In this document: in pieces, positions 24,542 through 32,652 of the stretch
Layout: each line of letters starts with the position of its first letter
How positions within the stretch are numbered: position 1 is the first letter of the stretch
Origin: Gemmiger sp. An50
Lineage (GTDB): Bacteria > Bacillota > Clostridia > Oscillospirales > Ruminococcaceae
Reading direction: 5' to 3'
Length of the DNA: 64,000 nt
Assembly (NCBI RefSeq): GCF_002161595.1
Contig: NZ_NFID01000021.1
Location: 1-64,000, forward strand
Program-made: the position numbers and the translations under genes
Notes under the pieces: model-generated
What the model saw: only the letters and a program-made list of their open reading frames with translations
What the model was told of the DNA's origin: nothing
Databases searched by the model: none

Positions 24542-24964
24542 ATGATGGAACGCCATAACATCCCGCCCATCCGCACCGGGGCGCTCACCCTGCTGCTGGC
24601 GCTGGCCGCGATCTGCCTGGCCGTGCTGGCAGTGCTTTCCCTCACCACCGCCCAGGCGGACCTGTCGCTGGCCGAAAAGGCTCTGGACCGCTTTTCTCAG
24701 GACGCGGCGCTGGAAAATGAGGGCCAGCAGTGGCTGGCCGAACTGGACGCAGCCCTTGCCGCCGGGCAGGATACTGCCGCCCTCGGTCAGACCGGCGAGG
24801 ACGGCGCGGTCACCGTGACCCTCACCGGCGAAGCCGGCCGCACCCTGACCATCGCCGCCCTGCCCACACCCCAGGTCCCCGGCCGCTACACCCTGACCCG
24901 CTGGCAGTATGGCCAGGAATGGGATTTTGACCAGGGACCCCAGCTGTGGGACGGCAGCTTCTGA
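24542..24964 (+). CDS. Membrane-anchored pilin-operon protein, unknown function
   Basis: A 140-residue protein with one N-terminal helix (about 12-35) and an exported domain ending QEWDFDQGPQLWDGSF. Two ATGs lie in frame; the first (24542) has AAAGGAGG eight bases upstream. No recognised domain. The position and size suggest another minor subunit of the fibre. Confidence 0.65.
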   Translation: MMERHNIPPIRTGALTLLLALAAICLAVLAVLSLTTAQADLSLAEKALDRFSQDAALENEGQQWLAELDAALAAGQDTAALGQTGEDGAVTVTLTGEAGRTLTIAALPTPQVPGRYTLTRWQYGQEWDFDQGPQLWDGSF

Positions 24965-25019
24965 CCTATCCCTTTGTTGTTTTGTTGAATACTCCGGCTG
25001 AAACAGGAGGTTTATGTTT

Positions 25020-26090
25020 ATGGAGATGGAAGCCGTTCTGCACCGCGCCATTGATGTGCGTGCATCGGATATTTTTATCATTGCCGGCCTGCCGCTGACC
25101 TATAAAGTCAACGGCCGCCAGCTGCGGGAGGGCGAGATGCTCACCCCCGCCGACACCGCCCGCCTGGTGGAGGGCATCTACGCCTTGTGCGGCCGCAACA
25201 TGGGCCGCTGCGCCGCCGAGGACGCGGACGATGACTTCTCCTTTGCCATTCCCCATCTGGGCCGCTTCCGGGCCAACGTGCTGCACCAGCGCGGCAGCCT
25301 TGCGGTGGTGCTGCGGGTGATCCAGTTCGGCCTGCCTGACCCCCAGGCCCTGGGCATCCCTTCCCAGGTGATGGACGCAGCCAAAAAGCTCAAGGGGCTG
25401 GTGCTGGTCACCGGGCCTGCGGGCAGCGGCAAATCCACCACCCTGGCCTGCCTGATCGACTCCATCAACCGCAGCCGGGAAGCCCACATCATCACCATGG
25501 AGGACCCCATTGAATACATCCACCGGCACCAGAAGTGCATCGTGACCCAGCGGGAGATCGGCAGCGACAGCCCCAGCTATGTGCGGGCGCTGCGCAGCGC
25601 CCTGCGGGAAAGCCCGGACGTGATTCTGCTGGGCGAGATGCGGGACCACGAGACCATCGAGGTGGCCATGACCGCCGCCGAGACTGGCCAGCTGCTCTTC
25701 TCCACCCTGCACACCACCGGCGCGGCCAGCACCGTGGACCGCATTGTGGACTCCTTCCCCGCCAGCCAGCAGCATCAGGTGCGCATTCAGCTGTCCATGG
25801 TATTGCAGGCGGTCATCAGCCAGCAGCTGGTGCCCACGGTGGACGGCGGCCAGACCGTGGCCTTTGAGGTGATGTACACCAACCCCGCCATCCGCACCAT
25901 GATTCGCGAGGCCAAATCCCACCAGCTGGACGCGGCCATTCAGGCGGGCGCCGCCGAGGGCATGTGCACCATGGACACCAGCCTTCTGCGCCTGTACCAG
26001 CAGGGCCGCATCACCCGGGACACCGCCCTCACCCATTCCATCTACTATGAGACCATGGAAAAACGGCTGGCGGCTTTGTCCATGCTGTAA
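25020..26090 (+). CDS. PilT-like type IV pilus ATPase
   Basis: A 356-residue hexameric secretion ATPase of the GspE/PilT superfamily. It has an N-terminal domain with RASDIFIIAG, Walker A GPAGSGKST (about 132-140), an Asp box around MEDPIEYIHRHQ, Walker B DVILLGEMRD, and a His box STLHTTGAA. Its length and the GEMRD and HTTGAA features place it with the PilT retraction type rather than PilB. The ATG at 25020 sits nine bases after AGGAGG; the ATG at 25014 is only three bases away and is less likely. It is the last gene of the operon. No PilB-type extension ATPase or prepilin peptidase is in the window. Confidence 0.88.
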   Translation: MEMEAVLHRAIDVRASDIFIIAGLPLTYKVNGRQLREGEMLTPADTARLVEGIYALCGRNMGRCAAEDADDDFSFAIPHLGRFRANVLHQRGSLAVVLRVIQFGLPDPQALGIPSQVMDAAKKLKGLVLVTGPAGSGKSTTLACLIDSINRSREAHIITMEDPIEYIHRHQKCIVTQREIGSDSPSYVRALRSALRESPDVILLGEMRDHETIEVAMTAAETGQLLFSTLHTTGAASTVDRIVDSFPASQQHQVRIQLSMVLQAVISQQLVPTVDGGQTVAFEVMYTNPAIRTMIREAKSHQLDAAIQAGAAEGMCTMDTSLLRLYQQGRITRDTALTHSIYYETMEKRLAALSML

Positions 26091-26104
26091 GCTTCGTTCT
26101 TTTT

Positions 26105-26134
26105 GCCCCATTCCTTCGGGAATGGGGCTTTTTT
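26105..26134 (+). terminator. Terminator of the pilin-like operon
   Basis: Perfect 10-bp stem GCCCCATTCC / GGAATGGGGC with a TTCG loop, then TTTTTT. Confidence 0.95.
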
Positions 26135-26195
26135 GCGTTATTTTTGCACCATCGTCCGCGCAGGTGGTCCCATCGGCTCTTTTTATGAAAATTAG

Positions 26196-26224
26196 TTGAC
26201 TTTATCAAGTATTCTGAATATACT
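26196..26224 (+). promoter_or_regulatory. Sigma-A promoter of the small membrane protein gene
   Basis: TTGACT (26196-26201), 17 bp, TATACT (26219-26224). The predicted leader is about 90 nt and contains a GGCCCCG/CGGGGCC hairpin just before the ribosome site. Confidence 0.85.
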
Positions 26225-26323
26225 GACTACGTCAGATAAATCAACCGCACAGCGATCTTTCCCCACGCCGTGCCCGATACCGGCCCCGCACCGGGGCCAT
26301 GCATAAGAAAAGGAGAATGTAAC

Positions 26324-26650
26324 ATGAAAACTTCCACCAAGATTTGGCTCTGGTTTGCTCTGGTGCTCTGCGCCGCCACCACCGTGATGAACGCCTGCTT
26401 CGGCCGCTGGCCCTCTGTGATCGTGGCCATCGTTTCTCTGGTCGGCCTGTGCATGGTGCTGTTTGCCAAAAAGAAGGCGGGCTTCACCCTGATGTGCTGC
26501 TGCTATGTGGTTTCCTTCTTTGTGGCCGTGCTGGGCAGCCTGGGCCAGCCGGGTCTGCTGGTGTCCATCCTCATGTCCCTGGTGGGCAGCCTGCTGGTGC
26601 CCGTGATCACCTGGCTGTTCCTGCGCCGGGACTGGGACAGCCTGAACTAA
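26324..26650 (+). CDS. Small four-helix membrane protein, unknown function
   Basis: A 108-residue protein with four hydrophobic segments, joined by short loops (FGRWPS, KKKAGF) and ending in a charged LRRDWDSLN. No family is recognised. The ATG at 26324 follows AAAAGGAG. It has its own strong promoter and a terminator downstream, so it is monocistronic. The second and third segments are Cys-rich (MCCCYV), which might bind metal or be coincidental. Confidence 0.7.
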   Translation: MKTSTKIWLWFALVLCAATTVMNACFGRWPSVIVAIVSLVGLCMVLFAKKKAGFTLMCCCYVVSFFVAVLGSLGQPGLLVSILMSLVGSLLVPVITWLFLRRDWDSLN

Positions 26651-26694
26651 GGCGCTGACCTGACCTTTTTCTCCCCATTTTCATACAAACCACA

Positions 26695-26737
26695 GGCAAA
26701 AGGGCCGCTGAAGCTTCAGCGGCCCTTTTGCCTGTGC
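26695..26737. terminator. Bidirectional terminator, 38-bp perfect palindrome
   Basis: GGCAAAAGGGCCGCTGAAG (26695-26713) is followed directly by its exact complement to 26732. The T-tracts within the arms give a U-run in either direction. Confidence 0.85.
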
Positions 26738-26758
26738 CCGCTTCTGCGCAAAATCTGC

Positions 26759-26764
26759 TATAAT
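26759..26764 (+). promoter_or_regulatory. -10 element of the recQ promoter
   Basis: A consensus TATAAT lies 43 nt before the recQ start. No convincing -35 is seen at 16-18 bp. Confidence 0.5.
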
Positions 26765-26806
26765 AGATTCCGAACGTTTTATCTCATCCCCGACTGAGGT
26801 GTTTTC

Positions 26807-28348
26807 ATGAACCAGGATCAGGTCCGGGTCCACCGGACATTGAAGGATATTTTCGGCTACGACGCCTTCCGCCCCGGCCAGCAGGAGGTGGTGGACGCCC
26901 TGCTCGCCGGGCAGGACGTGCTGGCGGTCATGCCCACCGGCGCAGGCAAATCCATCTGCTATCAGCTCCCGGCACTGCTGCTGCCCGGCATCACTGTGGT
27001 GGTCAGCCCGCTGATCAGCCTGATGCAGGACCAGGTGCAGGCGCTGATCCAGATGGGCGTGCGGGCGGCCTACATCAACTCCTCCCTCACCGAAAACCAG
27101 TGCCGCAAGGCCCTGGCCAACGCCTGCGACGGCATGTACAAGATCGTGTATGTGGCCCCGGAGCGGCTGCTGACCCCGGGCTTTCTGCGCTTTTCCCACA
27201 GCGTACAGATCTCGCTGCTCTGCGTGGACGAGGCCCACTGTGTATCCCAGTGGGGGCAGGACTTCCGGCCCAGCTACCTGCAGATCCGCCAGTTTGCGGA
27301 CCAGCTGAACCAGCGCCCGCCGCTGGGGGCTTTCACCGCCACTGCCACCCAGCGGGTAAAGGACGACATCCGCCAGCTTCTGGCGCTGCGCCAGCCGCTG
27401 GAGCTGACCACCGGCTTCGACCGGCCCAACCTGTTCTTTGAGGTGCAGCGGATGGAGGAGCGGGAAAAATTCCCCTGTCTGCTGGCCTATCTGAACGACC
27501 GGCCCCAGGCCACCGGCATCGTGTACTGCTCCACCCGCAAAAAGGTGGACGAGGTATACGAAAAGCTCACCGGCCAGAACATCGCCGCCGCCCGCTACCA
27601 CGCAGGCATGCCCCCGGAGGAGCGCCAGCGCAGCCAGGAGGCCTTTCTGTTCGATCAGGTACGGGTGATGGTGGCCACCAACGCCTTCGGCATGGGCATC
27701 GACAAATCCAACGTGAACTTCGTCATCCACTACAACATGCCGCTGGATCTGGAGAGCTACTACCAGGAGGCGGGCCGTGCCGGACGGGACGGTCAGGACG
27801 CGGACTGCATCCTGCTCTACTCCGCCGGAGACGTGCGCACCGGCAACTTTCTCATCGACAACAGCGAGCCCGCCGCCGGGGCCAGCCCGGAGGAGGTAGA
27901 AACTCAGATCCTGCGCCAGAAGGACCGGCTGCGTCAGATGACCTTTTACTGCCACAGCCGCTACTGTCTGCGGGGCGAGATTTTAAAATACTTCGGGCAG
28001 CGCACCGGCCGGGACGGCTGCGGCGCCTGCTCGGTCTGCCACCCGGAGCTGCAGCGGGCCTCGGTGGTGAAGCTGGCGGCCAAGAACGCGGCCAAGCTGA
28101 AGGCCTTCGAGGAAAAGGACCTGAACGCGGACCATCTGCAGCAGCTCAAGGACCTGCGGCTCAAGCTGGCCCGGCAGGCGGGCGTGCCCGCCTTCGTGGT
28201 CTTCACCGACGCCACCCTGCGGGCTATGTGCGCCCATTTGCCCCAAACCCGGGAGCAGCTGCTGGAAGTGCCCGGCGTGGGCGTGCGCAAGTGCGAGCAG
28301 TACGGCGAGGAGTTCCTGGCCCTGCTCAACACCTTTGAAAAGGAGTGA
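26807..28348 (+). CDS. recQ: ATP-dependent DNA helicase RecQ, short form
   Basis: A 513-residue superfamily 2 helicase that unwinds 3'-5' during recombination repair. The Walker A region MPTGAGKSICYQLPALL and the box CVDEAHCVSQWGQDFRPSY are intact, and the helicase C domain has QEAGRAGRDGQ. The Cys-rich zinc module follows (FYCHSRYCLRG through CGACSVC). An HRDC domain is at the C-terminus (LARQAGVPAFVVFTDATL through VPGVGVRKCEQYG). Only about 35 residues separate the zinc module and HRDC, so the RQC winged-helix domain present in longer RecQ seems to be missing. It runs directly into the fliB-like gene, 6 nt downstream. Confidence 0.95.
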   Translation: MNQDQVRVHRTLKDIFGYDAFRPGQQEVVDALLAGQDVLAVMPTGAGKSICYQLPALLLPGITVVVSPLISLMQDQVQALIQMGVRAAYINSSLTENQCRKALANACDGMYKIVYVAPERLLTPGFLRFSHSVQISLLCVDEAHCVSQWGQDFRPSYLQIRQFADQLNQRPPLGAFTATATQRVKDDIRQLLALRQPLELTTGFDRPNLFFEVQRMEEREKFPCLLAYLNDRPQATGIVYCSTRKKVDEVYEKLTGQNIAAARYHAGMPPEERQRSQEAFLFDQVRVMVATNAFGMGIDKSNVNFVIHYNMPLDLESYYQEAGRAGRDGQDADCILLYSAGDVRTGNFLIDNSEPAAGASPEEVETQILRQKDRLRQMTFYCHSRYCLRGEILKYFGQRTGRDGCGACSVCHPELQRASVVKLAAKNAAKLKAFEEKDLNADHLQQLKDLRLKLARQAGVPAFVVFTDATLRAMCAHLPQTREQLLEVPGVGVRKCEQYGEEFLALLNTFEKE

Positions 28349-28354
28349 CCGGAC

Positions 28355-29512
28355 ATGCGGCTCACCGTACCTGACTATTACGACCGGTTCCGGTGCATCG
28401 CCTCCCGCTGCACCGACAACTGCTGCATCGGCTGGGAGATCGGCATCGACCCGGCCGCGCTGGCGGATTACCAATCCCAGCCCGGAGCCTTCGGTGACCG
28501 GCTGCGGGCGGCCATCCAGCCCGGCGACCCGCCCTATTTCGCCCTGACCGGTGCGGGGCGCTGCCCTTTTTTGAACGGCGAAAATCTGTGCGACATCTAC
28601 CGTCAGCTGGGAGAAAACCATCTTTGTGCCATCTGCGACCAGCACCCCCGCTTTCACAACTGGTTCGGAGAGGAAAAGGAGAGCGGCTTAGGGCTTTGCT
28701 GTGAGGAGGCCGCCCGGCTGATCCTCTTCTCTCCCCCGCCCCAGCTGACGGCCCGGGAAATTGAGGAAGTACCGGACACCATCGGACCGGACCCGGAACT
28801 GCTGGCCGGTCTGCGGGCGGTGCGCGAATCCGCCTTCGCCCTGCTGCGGGAGGAAGTACTTCCTCTGGCGGTAAGGCTTGCCCTGCTGGCCAGCCTGGCC
28901 CAGGACCTGCAAAGCTGGATGGACGGTGCGCCGGAGCAGGCCGAAGCCCAGGGCTGCACCGCCGAGCAGCTGACCGCCGACGCGGCCTTTGCCCTGGCGG
29001 AATTTTACGGCGACCGGAATCGCTGGCCGGACCTGGCCCGGCAGCTGGCCGCCGCCATTCCGGAACGTGAACTCGCCGCTTTTCTCGACCCGCTGCTGGC
29101 GCTGCTGGAAACCCTCCCGGCCAATCATGCCGGCTGGCCCGGGCGGCTGGCCGCATTGCGGCAGGCGCTGCCCCAACGGCTGACCCGCCCTCTTTGGGAA
29201 AGCCCGGAGCAGGAGCGGGCGGCGGCGAATGTGGCCCACTACATGCTTTACCGGTATTTTGTGTCAGAGGCCTGTGAGGGCGACGCGCTGTGCGGTGCGA
29301 TGCACGCCATCGCCGCGGCGCTGCTGCTGCCCCTTCTGGCGGAACAGAAGAACGGCGAAACACCGGCTGCGCTGGTCAACGCCGCCAAGGCCTATTCCCG
29401 GGAGGTGGAATACGCCCCGGACAACCTGCGGGCGGTGAACGAAGCCTTCTGGCAGGCGGACTGGGCCGCGCCCGGCCTTGTGACCGGCGGCCTGCTGGGC
29501 CTGCATCCTTAA
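28355..29512 (+). CDS. FliB-like lysine-N-methylase / Cys-cluster protein
   Basis: A 385-residue protein resembling FliB, the flagellin lysine-N-methylase, with the CxxxCxxxCC-type cluster RFRCIASRCTDNCCIGWEIG at about residues 12-31. Further Cys residues lie in GRCPFLNGENLCDIY and HLCAICDQHPRFHNWFG, and a GLCCEEAARLIL segment follows. The cluster is expected to hold an iron-sulfur centre or zinc. There is no flagellar gene in the window, so the target may not be flagellin. The gene is coupled to recQ by a 6-nt gap. Confidence 0.85.
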   Translation: MRLTVPDYYDRFRCIASRCTDNCCIGWEIGIDPAALADYQSQPGAFGDRLRAAIQPGDPPYFALTGAGRCPFLNGENLCDIYRQLGENHLCAICDQHPRFHNWFGEEKESGLGLCCEEAARLILFSPPPQLTAREIEEVPDTIGPDPELLAGLRAVRESAFALLREEVLPLAVRLALLASLAQDLQSWMDGAPEQAEAQGCTAEQLTADAAFALAEFYGDRNRWPDLARQLAAAIPERELAAFLDPLLALLETLPANHAGWPGRLAALRQALPQRLTRPLWESPEQERAAANVAHYMLYRYFVSEACEGDALCGAMHAIAAALLLPLLAEQKNGETPAALVNAAKAYSREVEYAPDNLRAVNEAFWQADWAAPGLVTGGLLGLHP

Positions 29513-29516
29513 AAAA

Positions 29517-29564
29517 ACAAAAGAGCATCTGCCTGCCGGTTCCGGCAAGCGGATGCTCTTTTTC
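29517..29564. terminator. Bidirectional terminator
   Basis: Arms 29521-29539 and 29542-29560 (AAGAGCATC and GATGCTCTT outer parts, GCCGG/CCGGC inner) have two 1-2 nt bulges, with A- and T-runs on both flanks. It serves the fliB-like and the convergent thioesterase genes. Confidence 0.88.
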
Positions 29565-29575
29565 TTATGGCAAAT

Positions 29576-29995
29576 TCAGCCCAGCCCGGGGATCTTGTCG
29601 TCCAGCCGGTACATGGTAAAGCTGGCGGTGGCCACCAGTTTGCCCTCCTGGTTGGTGATGGTCACCCGGTTCACACAGGTATGGCGGCCGGAATGCTCGC
29701 TCACCGCTTCCACCGTGAGCAGGTCGCCGGGGCGGCCCGCCGCCAGATAGTTCATGCTGGCCTGCAAGGTCACATGGGCATTGCCGCCCGCGCAGGCGGC
29801 CAGACCGCTGCAGCTGTCGCACAGGGTGTACAGCCAGCCCCCGTGGGCGTTGCCGAAGGCGTTTTTCGCCTGCTCGCCCACCGGCGCCCGCAGTCGGGCC
29901 AGACCCGGCTCACAGGCCAAAACCTCGATCTCATCCAGGCAGGTCACCGGCCTCAGCCGGGCACGGGCAAATTCCAGCAGCTTCTCCTTGTCCAT
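29576..29995 (-). CDS. PaaI-type hotdog-fold thioesterase
   Basis: A 139-residue hotdog-fold acyl-CoA thioesterase of the PaaI family. The active-site helix and loop GNAHGGWLYTLCDSCSGLAA (about 58-77) carries the HGG signature and the Asp that activates water. The ATG at 29995 follows GAGGAGGAACG; the in-frame ATG at 30022 lacks a site. It would hydrolyse aromatic or short acyl-CoA. It lies 33 nt behind the Sel1-repeat gene and is probably co-transcribed with it. Confidence 0.9.
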   Translation of the reverse strand: MDKEKLLEFARARLRPVTCLDEIEVLACEPGLARLRAPVGEQAKNAFGNAHGGWLYTLCDSCSGLAACAGGNAHVTLQASMNYLAAGRPGDLLTVEAVSEHSGRHTCVNRVTITNQEGKLVATASFTMYRLDDKIPGLG

Positions 29996-30028
29996 GGCTC
30001 GTTCCTCCTCATTTGATGGCACGGGCGC

Positions 30029-31642
30029 TCAGTGCTGCGCGCCCTGCCGGTCCAGCAGAGCGGTGGCGTCACGGATGACCTGCTCGTCACCCCCGGCCCG
30101 CTTCAGCGCCAGCCGGGCCAGTTCCACCGCCTTGTCCTCATTTTGCTCCACGCCCTGGCCGCTCTCATACAGCAGCGCCAGCGCCAACGCACAGTCGCCG
30201 CCCTCGGTGCAGGTCTCCACACCGGTGCGGTAATAGCCCGCCGCGGCCACCGGGTCGCCCTTTTCCTGATGGTACATCTCGCCCAGATTGAACCAGGCCA
30301 TATCGTTGCCGCTCTGGCCCGCCATCCGGTAAAGGGTTTCCGCCGTTTCCAGATTCTTCTCCACGCCCCGGCCGTAGCGGTAGCACTCGCCCAGGTTGTT
30401 CACCCCGTTGCGCCAGCACTCCCGCTCGGGCAGCGCCTGCTTGAGCAGCGCCTCGTACCAGTGCACCGCCCGGGCGTGGTCTGCCTCCCCGGCCAGACCC
30501 TCGTCCAAAAACCATGCCGCATTGAACTGGGCCTCCGGGTTTCCGCCCGCCGCGCCCTTTTCAAACCATTCCAGGGCTGTTTGCAGATTCAGCTCCACGC
30601 CTTCGCCCCGCCAGTGGCACTCGCCCAGGCAGTTCATGGCCTTGGCCAGGCCCCGCTCCGCCGCCTGCCGGTAAAGCTCCAGCGCCTTGTCCAGGTCCTG
30701 GGGCACGCCCCAGCCCTCCTGGTAGCAGATGCCCAGATCGCACACCGAGCTCATATAGCCCTGACTGGCCGCGCGGCGGAACAGCTCCACTGCCTTTTCC
30801 TTCCGGTCCGGCCCGTCCGCGCCGGGCTGGCCCATCCGGTAGCACCAGGCCAGATTGTGCATGGCCCGCAGATGGCCCTGGTCCACCGCCTTCTGATACA
30901 GCTCCACCGCCTTGCGGGGGTCCTTCTCCACGCCGGTGCCGGTGTCGTAGCACCAGGCCAGGCTGCACTGGCCATCGGAATCCCCGGCCTCGGCGGCCCG
31001 GGCATACAGCTGGGCGGCCTTCACCGGGTCCCGCTCGGTGCCGAGGCCCATCTCGTAAAAATAGCCCGCGTTGTACACTGCTGCAATGTGGCCCTGTGCC
31101 GCGGCCAGCTGATACTGGTGCAGAGCGGTCTCAAAATTGCGCTCCACACCCCGGCCCCGCTCGTAGCACACGCCCAGGCTGAACTGGGCGGCGGCGTAGC
31201 CCTGGAAGGCCGCGTCGCCAAACAGCCGAGCGGCACGCTTCTGGTCCTTTTCCACGCCCCGGCCATCTTGATACAGGGTGCCCAGCAGGTACTGAGCCCG
31301 GGCAAAGCCCTGGGCTGCAGCCTTTTCCAGCCAGTAGGCGCCCTGCGCCGGGTCCGGCGCCATTCCCTTGCCGGTGATGTGCAGCACCGCCAGATTGCAC
31401 TGGGCGGGCGGATAGCCCTTGTCCGCCGCCTGCCGGTAGAGCCAGGCCGCCTGGGGCAGGTCCAGCTCGGTGCCCTTGCCGAATTCGCAGCACCAGCCCA
31501 GGGTGCACAGGCACCACACGTCGCCCAGCGCCGCCGCCTGGCGCAGTGCGGGCACTGCCGTGGTGTAGTCGGCGGGCTCGGCCAAAAACAGCTCCTGGGC
31601 CTGGCGGGCCAGCCGCTCCCGTTCGTTTGCATCCAAAATCAT
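30029..31642 (-). CDS. Sel1/TPR-like repeat protein
   Basis: A 537-residue protein made almost entirely of about 13 Sel1-like repeats of around 36 residues, each like AxxLGxCYxxGxGVxKDxxKAxxLYxxAA (for example CYDTGTGVEKDPRKAVELY). It has no signal peptide and no other domain. Sel1 arrays form solenoids that bind partner proteins, so it is probably a cytoplasmic adaptor. AAGGAG precedes the ATG. The promoter at 31.7 kb drives it with the thioesterase gene. Confidence 0.93.
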   Translation of the reverse strand: MILDANERERLARQAQELFLAEPADYTTAVPALRQAAALGDVWCLCTLGWCCEFGKGTELDLPQAAWLYRQAADKGYPPAQCNLAVLHITGKGMAPDPAQGAYWLEKAAAQGFARAQYLLGTLYQDGRGVEKDQKRAARLFGDAAFQGYAAAQFSLGVCYERGRGVERNFETALHQYQLAAAQGHIAAVYNAGYFYEMGLGTERDPVKAAQLYARAAEAGDSDGQCSLAWCYDTGTGVEKDPRKAVELYQKAVDQGHLRAMHNLAWCYRMGQPGADGPDRKEKAVELFRRAASQGYMSSVCDLGICYQEGWGVPQDLDKALELYRQAAERGLAKAMNCLGECHWRGEGVELNLQTALEWFEKGAAGGNPEAQFNAAWFLDEGLAGEADHARAVHWYEALLKQALPERECWRNGVNNLGECYRYGRGVEKNLETAETLYRMAGQSGNDMAWFNLGEMYHQEKGDPVAAAGYYRTGVETCTEGGDCALALALLYESGQGVEQNEDKAVELARLALKRAGGDEQVIRDATALLDRQGAQH

Positions 31643-31701
31643 TTGGGTTCTCCTTATTGGTACGCGGGGCCTGGCCCCGCTATTTTATGCGATATGGTTT
31701 T

Positions 31702-31730
31702 ATTGTACACTGTTTGGCTCACAAAAGCAA
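31702..31730 (-). promoter_or_regulatory. Sigma-A promoter of the Sel1-repeat gene
   Basis: Minus strand TTGCTT (31725-31730), 17 bp, TACAAT (31702-31707). Confidence 0.7.
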
Positions 31731-31760
31731 AGCGGGCGGCCGCAAAACCGGCCGCCCGCT
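31731..31760 (-). terminator. Terminator of the TauE/SafE gene
   Basis: AGCGGGCGGCCG / CGGCCGCCCGCT-type stem with a CAAAAC loop, followed on the minus strand by TTGCTTTTG. The -35 hexamer of the next promoter touches the tail. Confidence 0.8.
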
Positions 31761-31773
31761 CCTTGGAGCGTAC

Positions 31774-32562
31774 TCACACCGCGAAGGTGTACTGATACAC
31801 ATTGTAAAGGCTGATGCCCATGATGACGACCATCAGGCCGATGAACAGCTTGTCCACCGCCTTGTTGTCCATCCGCTTGTTGAAGGCACGGCCGATCATG
31901 CCGCCGCCGATGCCGCCGGCGACCATCAGCACCAGGCTGAGCCAGCCGAAGGGCGGCACGCTGCCGGTGACCAGAGTGGCCAGCAGGCTGGTGATCTGGC
32001 TGACCAGGATCACATACAGGCTGTTCTGGGCCGCAGTCTTGGTGTCCATGGAGAAGAAGAAGTAGAACACCACCAGGTTGATGGGGCCGCCGCCGATGCC
32101 CAAAAAGCTGGACATGATGCCCAGCAACAGGCCGATGATCAGGCAGACCACCGTGCTGTCCACCTGTCTGGTGCGGATGCGCGCCTTGCACAGCGTGTAC
32201 ACCATGGTGCCCAGGGTGATCAGAAACAGACAGGCGGCCTGCACCGCGCCCGCGGTCTCCTGGAACTGGGCGCTGATCACGCTGAACATCTGCTTGCCCG
32301 CCACGCCGCCGATGGCCGCGCCGATGGCCAGCGGGGTGCCGATCTTCAGATCCACCTTGCTGTCACCCGCGCGCATGGCCTTGGTCACGGAATAGCAGCT
32401 CATGGCCAGCACCGTGCAGCCGGACAGAAAACTCACGGTGGCCACGCTGTCCAGATGGAACAAGTCCAGGGTGGGCTTGATGATGACCCCGCCGCCGATG
32501 CCGCAGATGGCTCCGGCGATGCTGGCCAGCAAACTGATGATGAGATATGCAAAAACCTGCAT
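31774..32562 (-). CDS. TauE/SafE family permease (sulfite exporter-like)
   Basis: A 262-residue membrane protein with about eight helices in two homologous halves. Each half carries the family's glycine motif: ICGIGGGVIIKP (about 19-30) and FLGIGGGPINL (about 148-158). TauE/SafE proteins export sulfite, sulfonates or other anions; the substrate here is unproven. The ATG at 32562 follows GGGAGGAAACGA. It comes after the LarA-like gene with a 90-nt gap that holds a hairpin, so partial read-through is likely. The neighbouring sulfatase and TauABC-like importer fit with sulfur-anion handling (inference). Confidence 0.88.
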   Translation of the reverse strand: MQVFAYLIISLLASIAGAICGIGGGVIIKPTLDLFHLDSVATVSFLSGCTVLAMSCYSVTKAMRAGDSKVDLKIGTPLAIGAAIGGVAGKQMFSVISAQFQETAGAVQAACLFLITLGTMVYTLCKARIRTRQVDSTVVCLIIGLLLGIMSSFLGIGGGPINLVVFYFFFSMDTKTAAQNSLYVILVSQITSLLATLVTGSVPPFGWLSLVLMVAGGIGGGMIGRAFNKRMDNKAVDKLFIGLMVVIMGISLYNVYQYTFAV

Positions 32563-32587
32563 TCGTTTCCTCCCTCTCTCCAAAGAG

Positions 32588-32621
32588 CAAGGCCGGGCCC
32601 CCTTCATTTCGGGGGCCCGGC
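32588..32621 (-). terminator. Hairpin between LarA-like and TauE genes
   Basis: Perfect GCCGGGCCCCC / GGGGGCCCGGC stem (32592-32602, 32611-32621). The minus-strand tail CTTGCTCTTT is a weak U-run, so termination is probably partial. Confidence 0.6.
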
Positions 32622-32652
32622 ATGGTTCATTTTACAGTGCGTTTTCCGCGGT

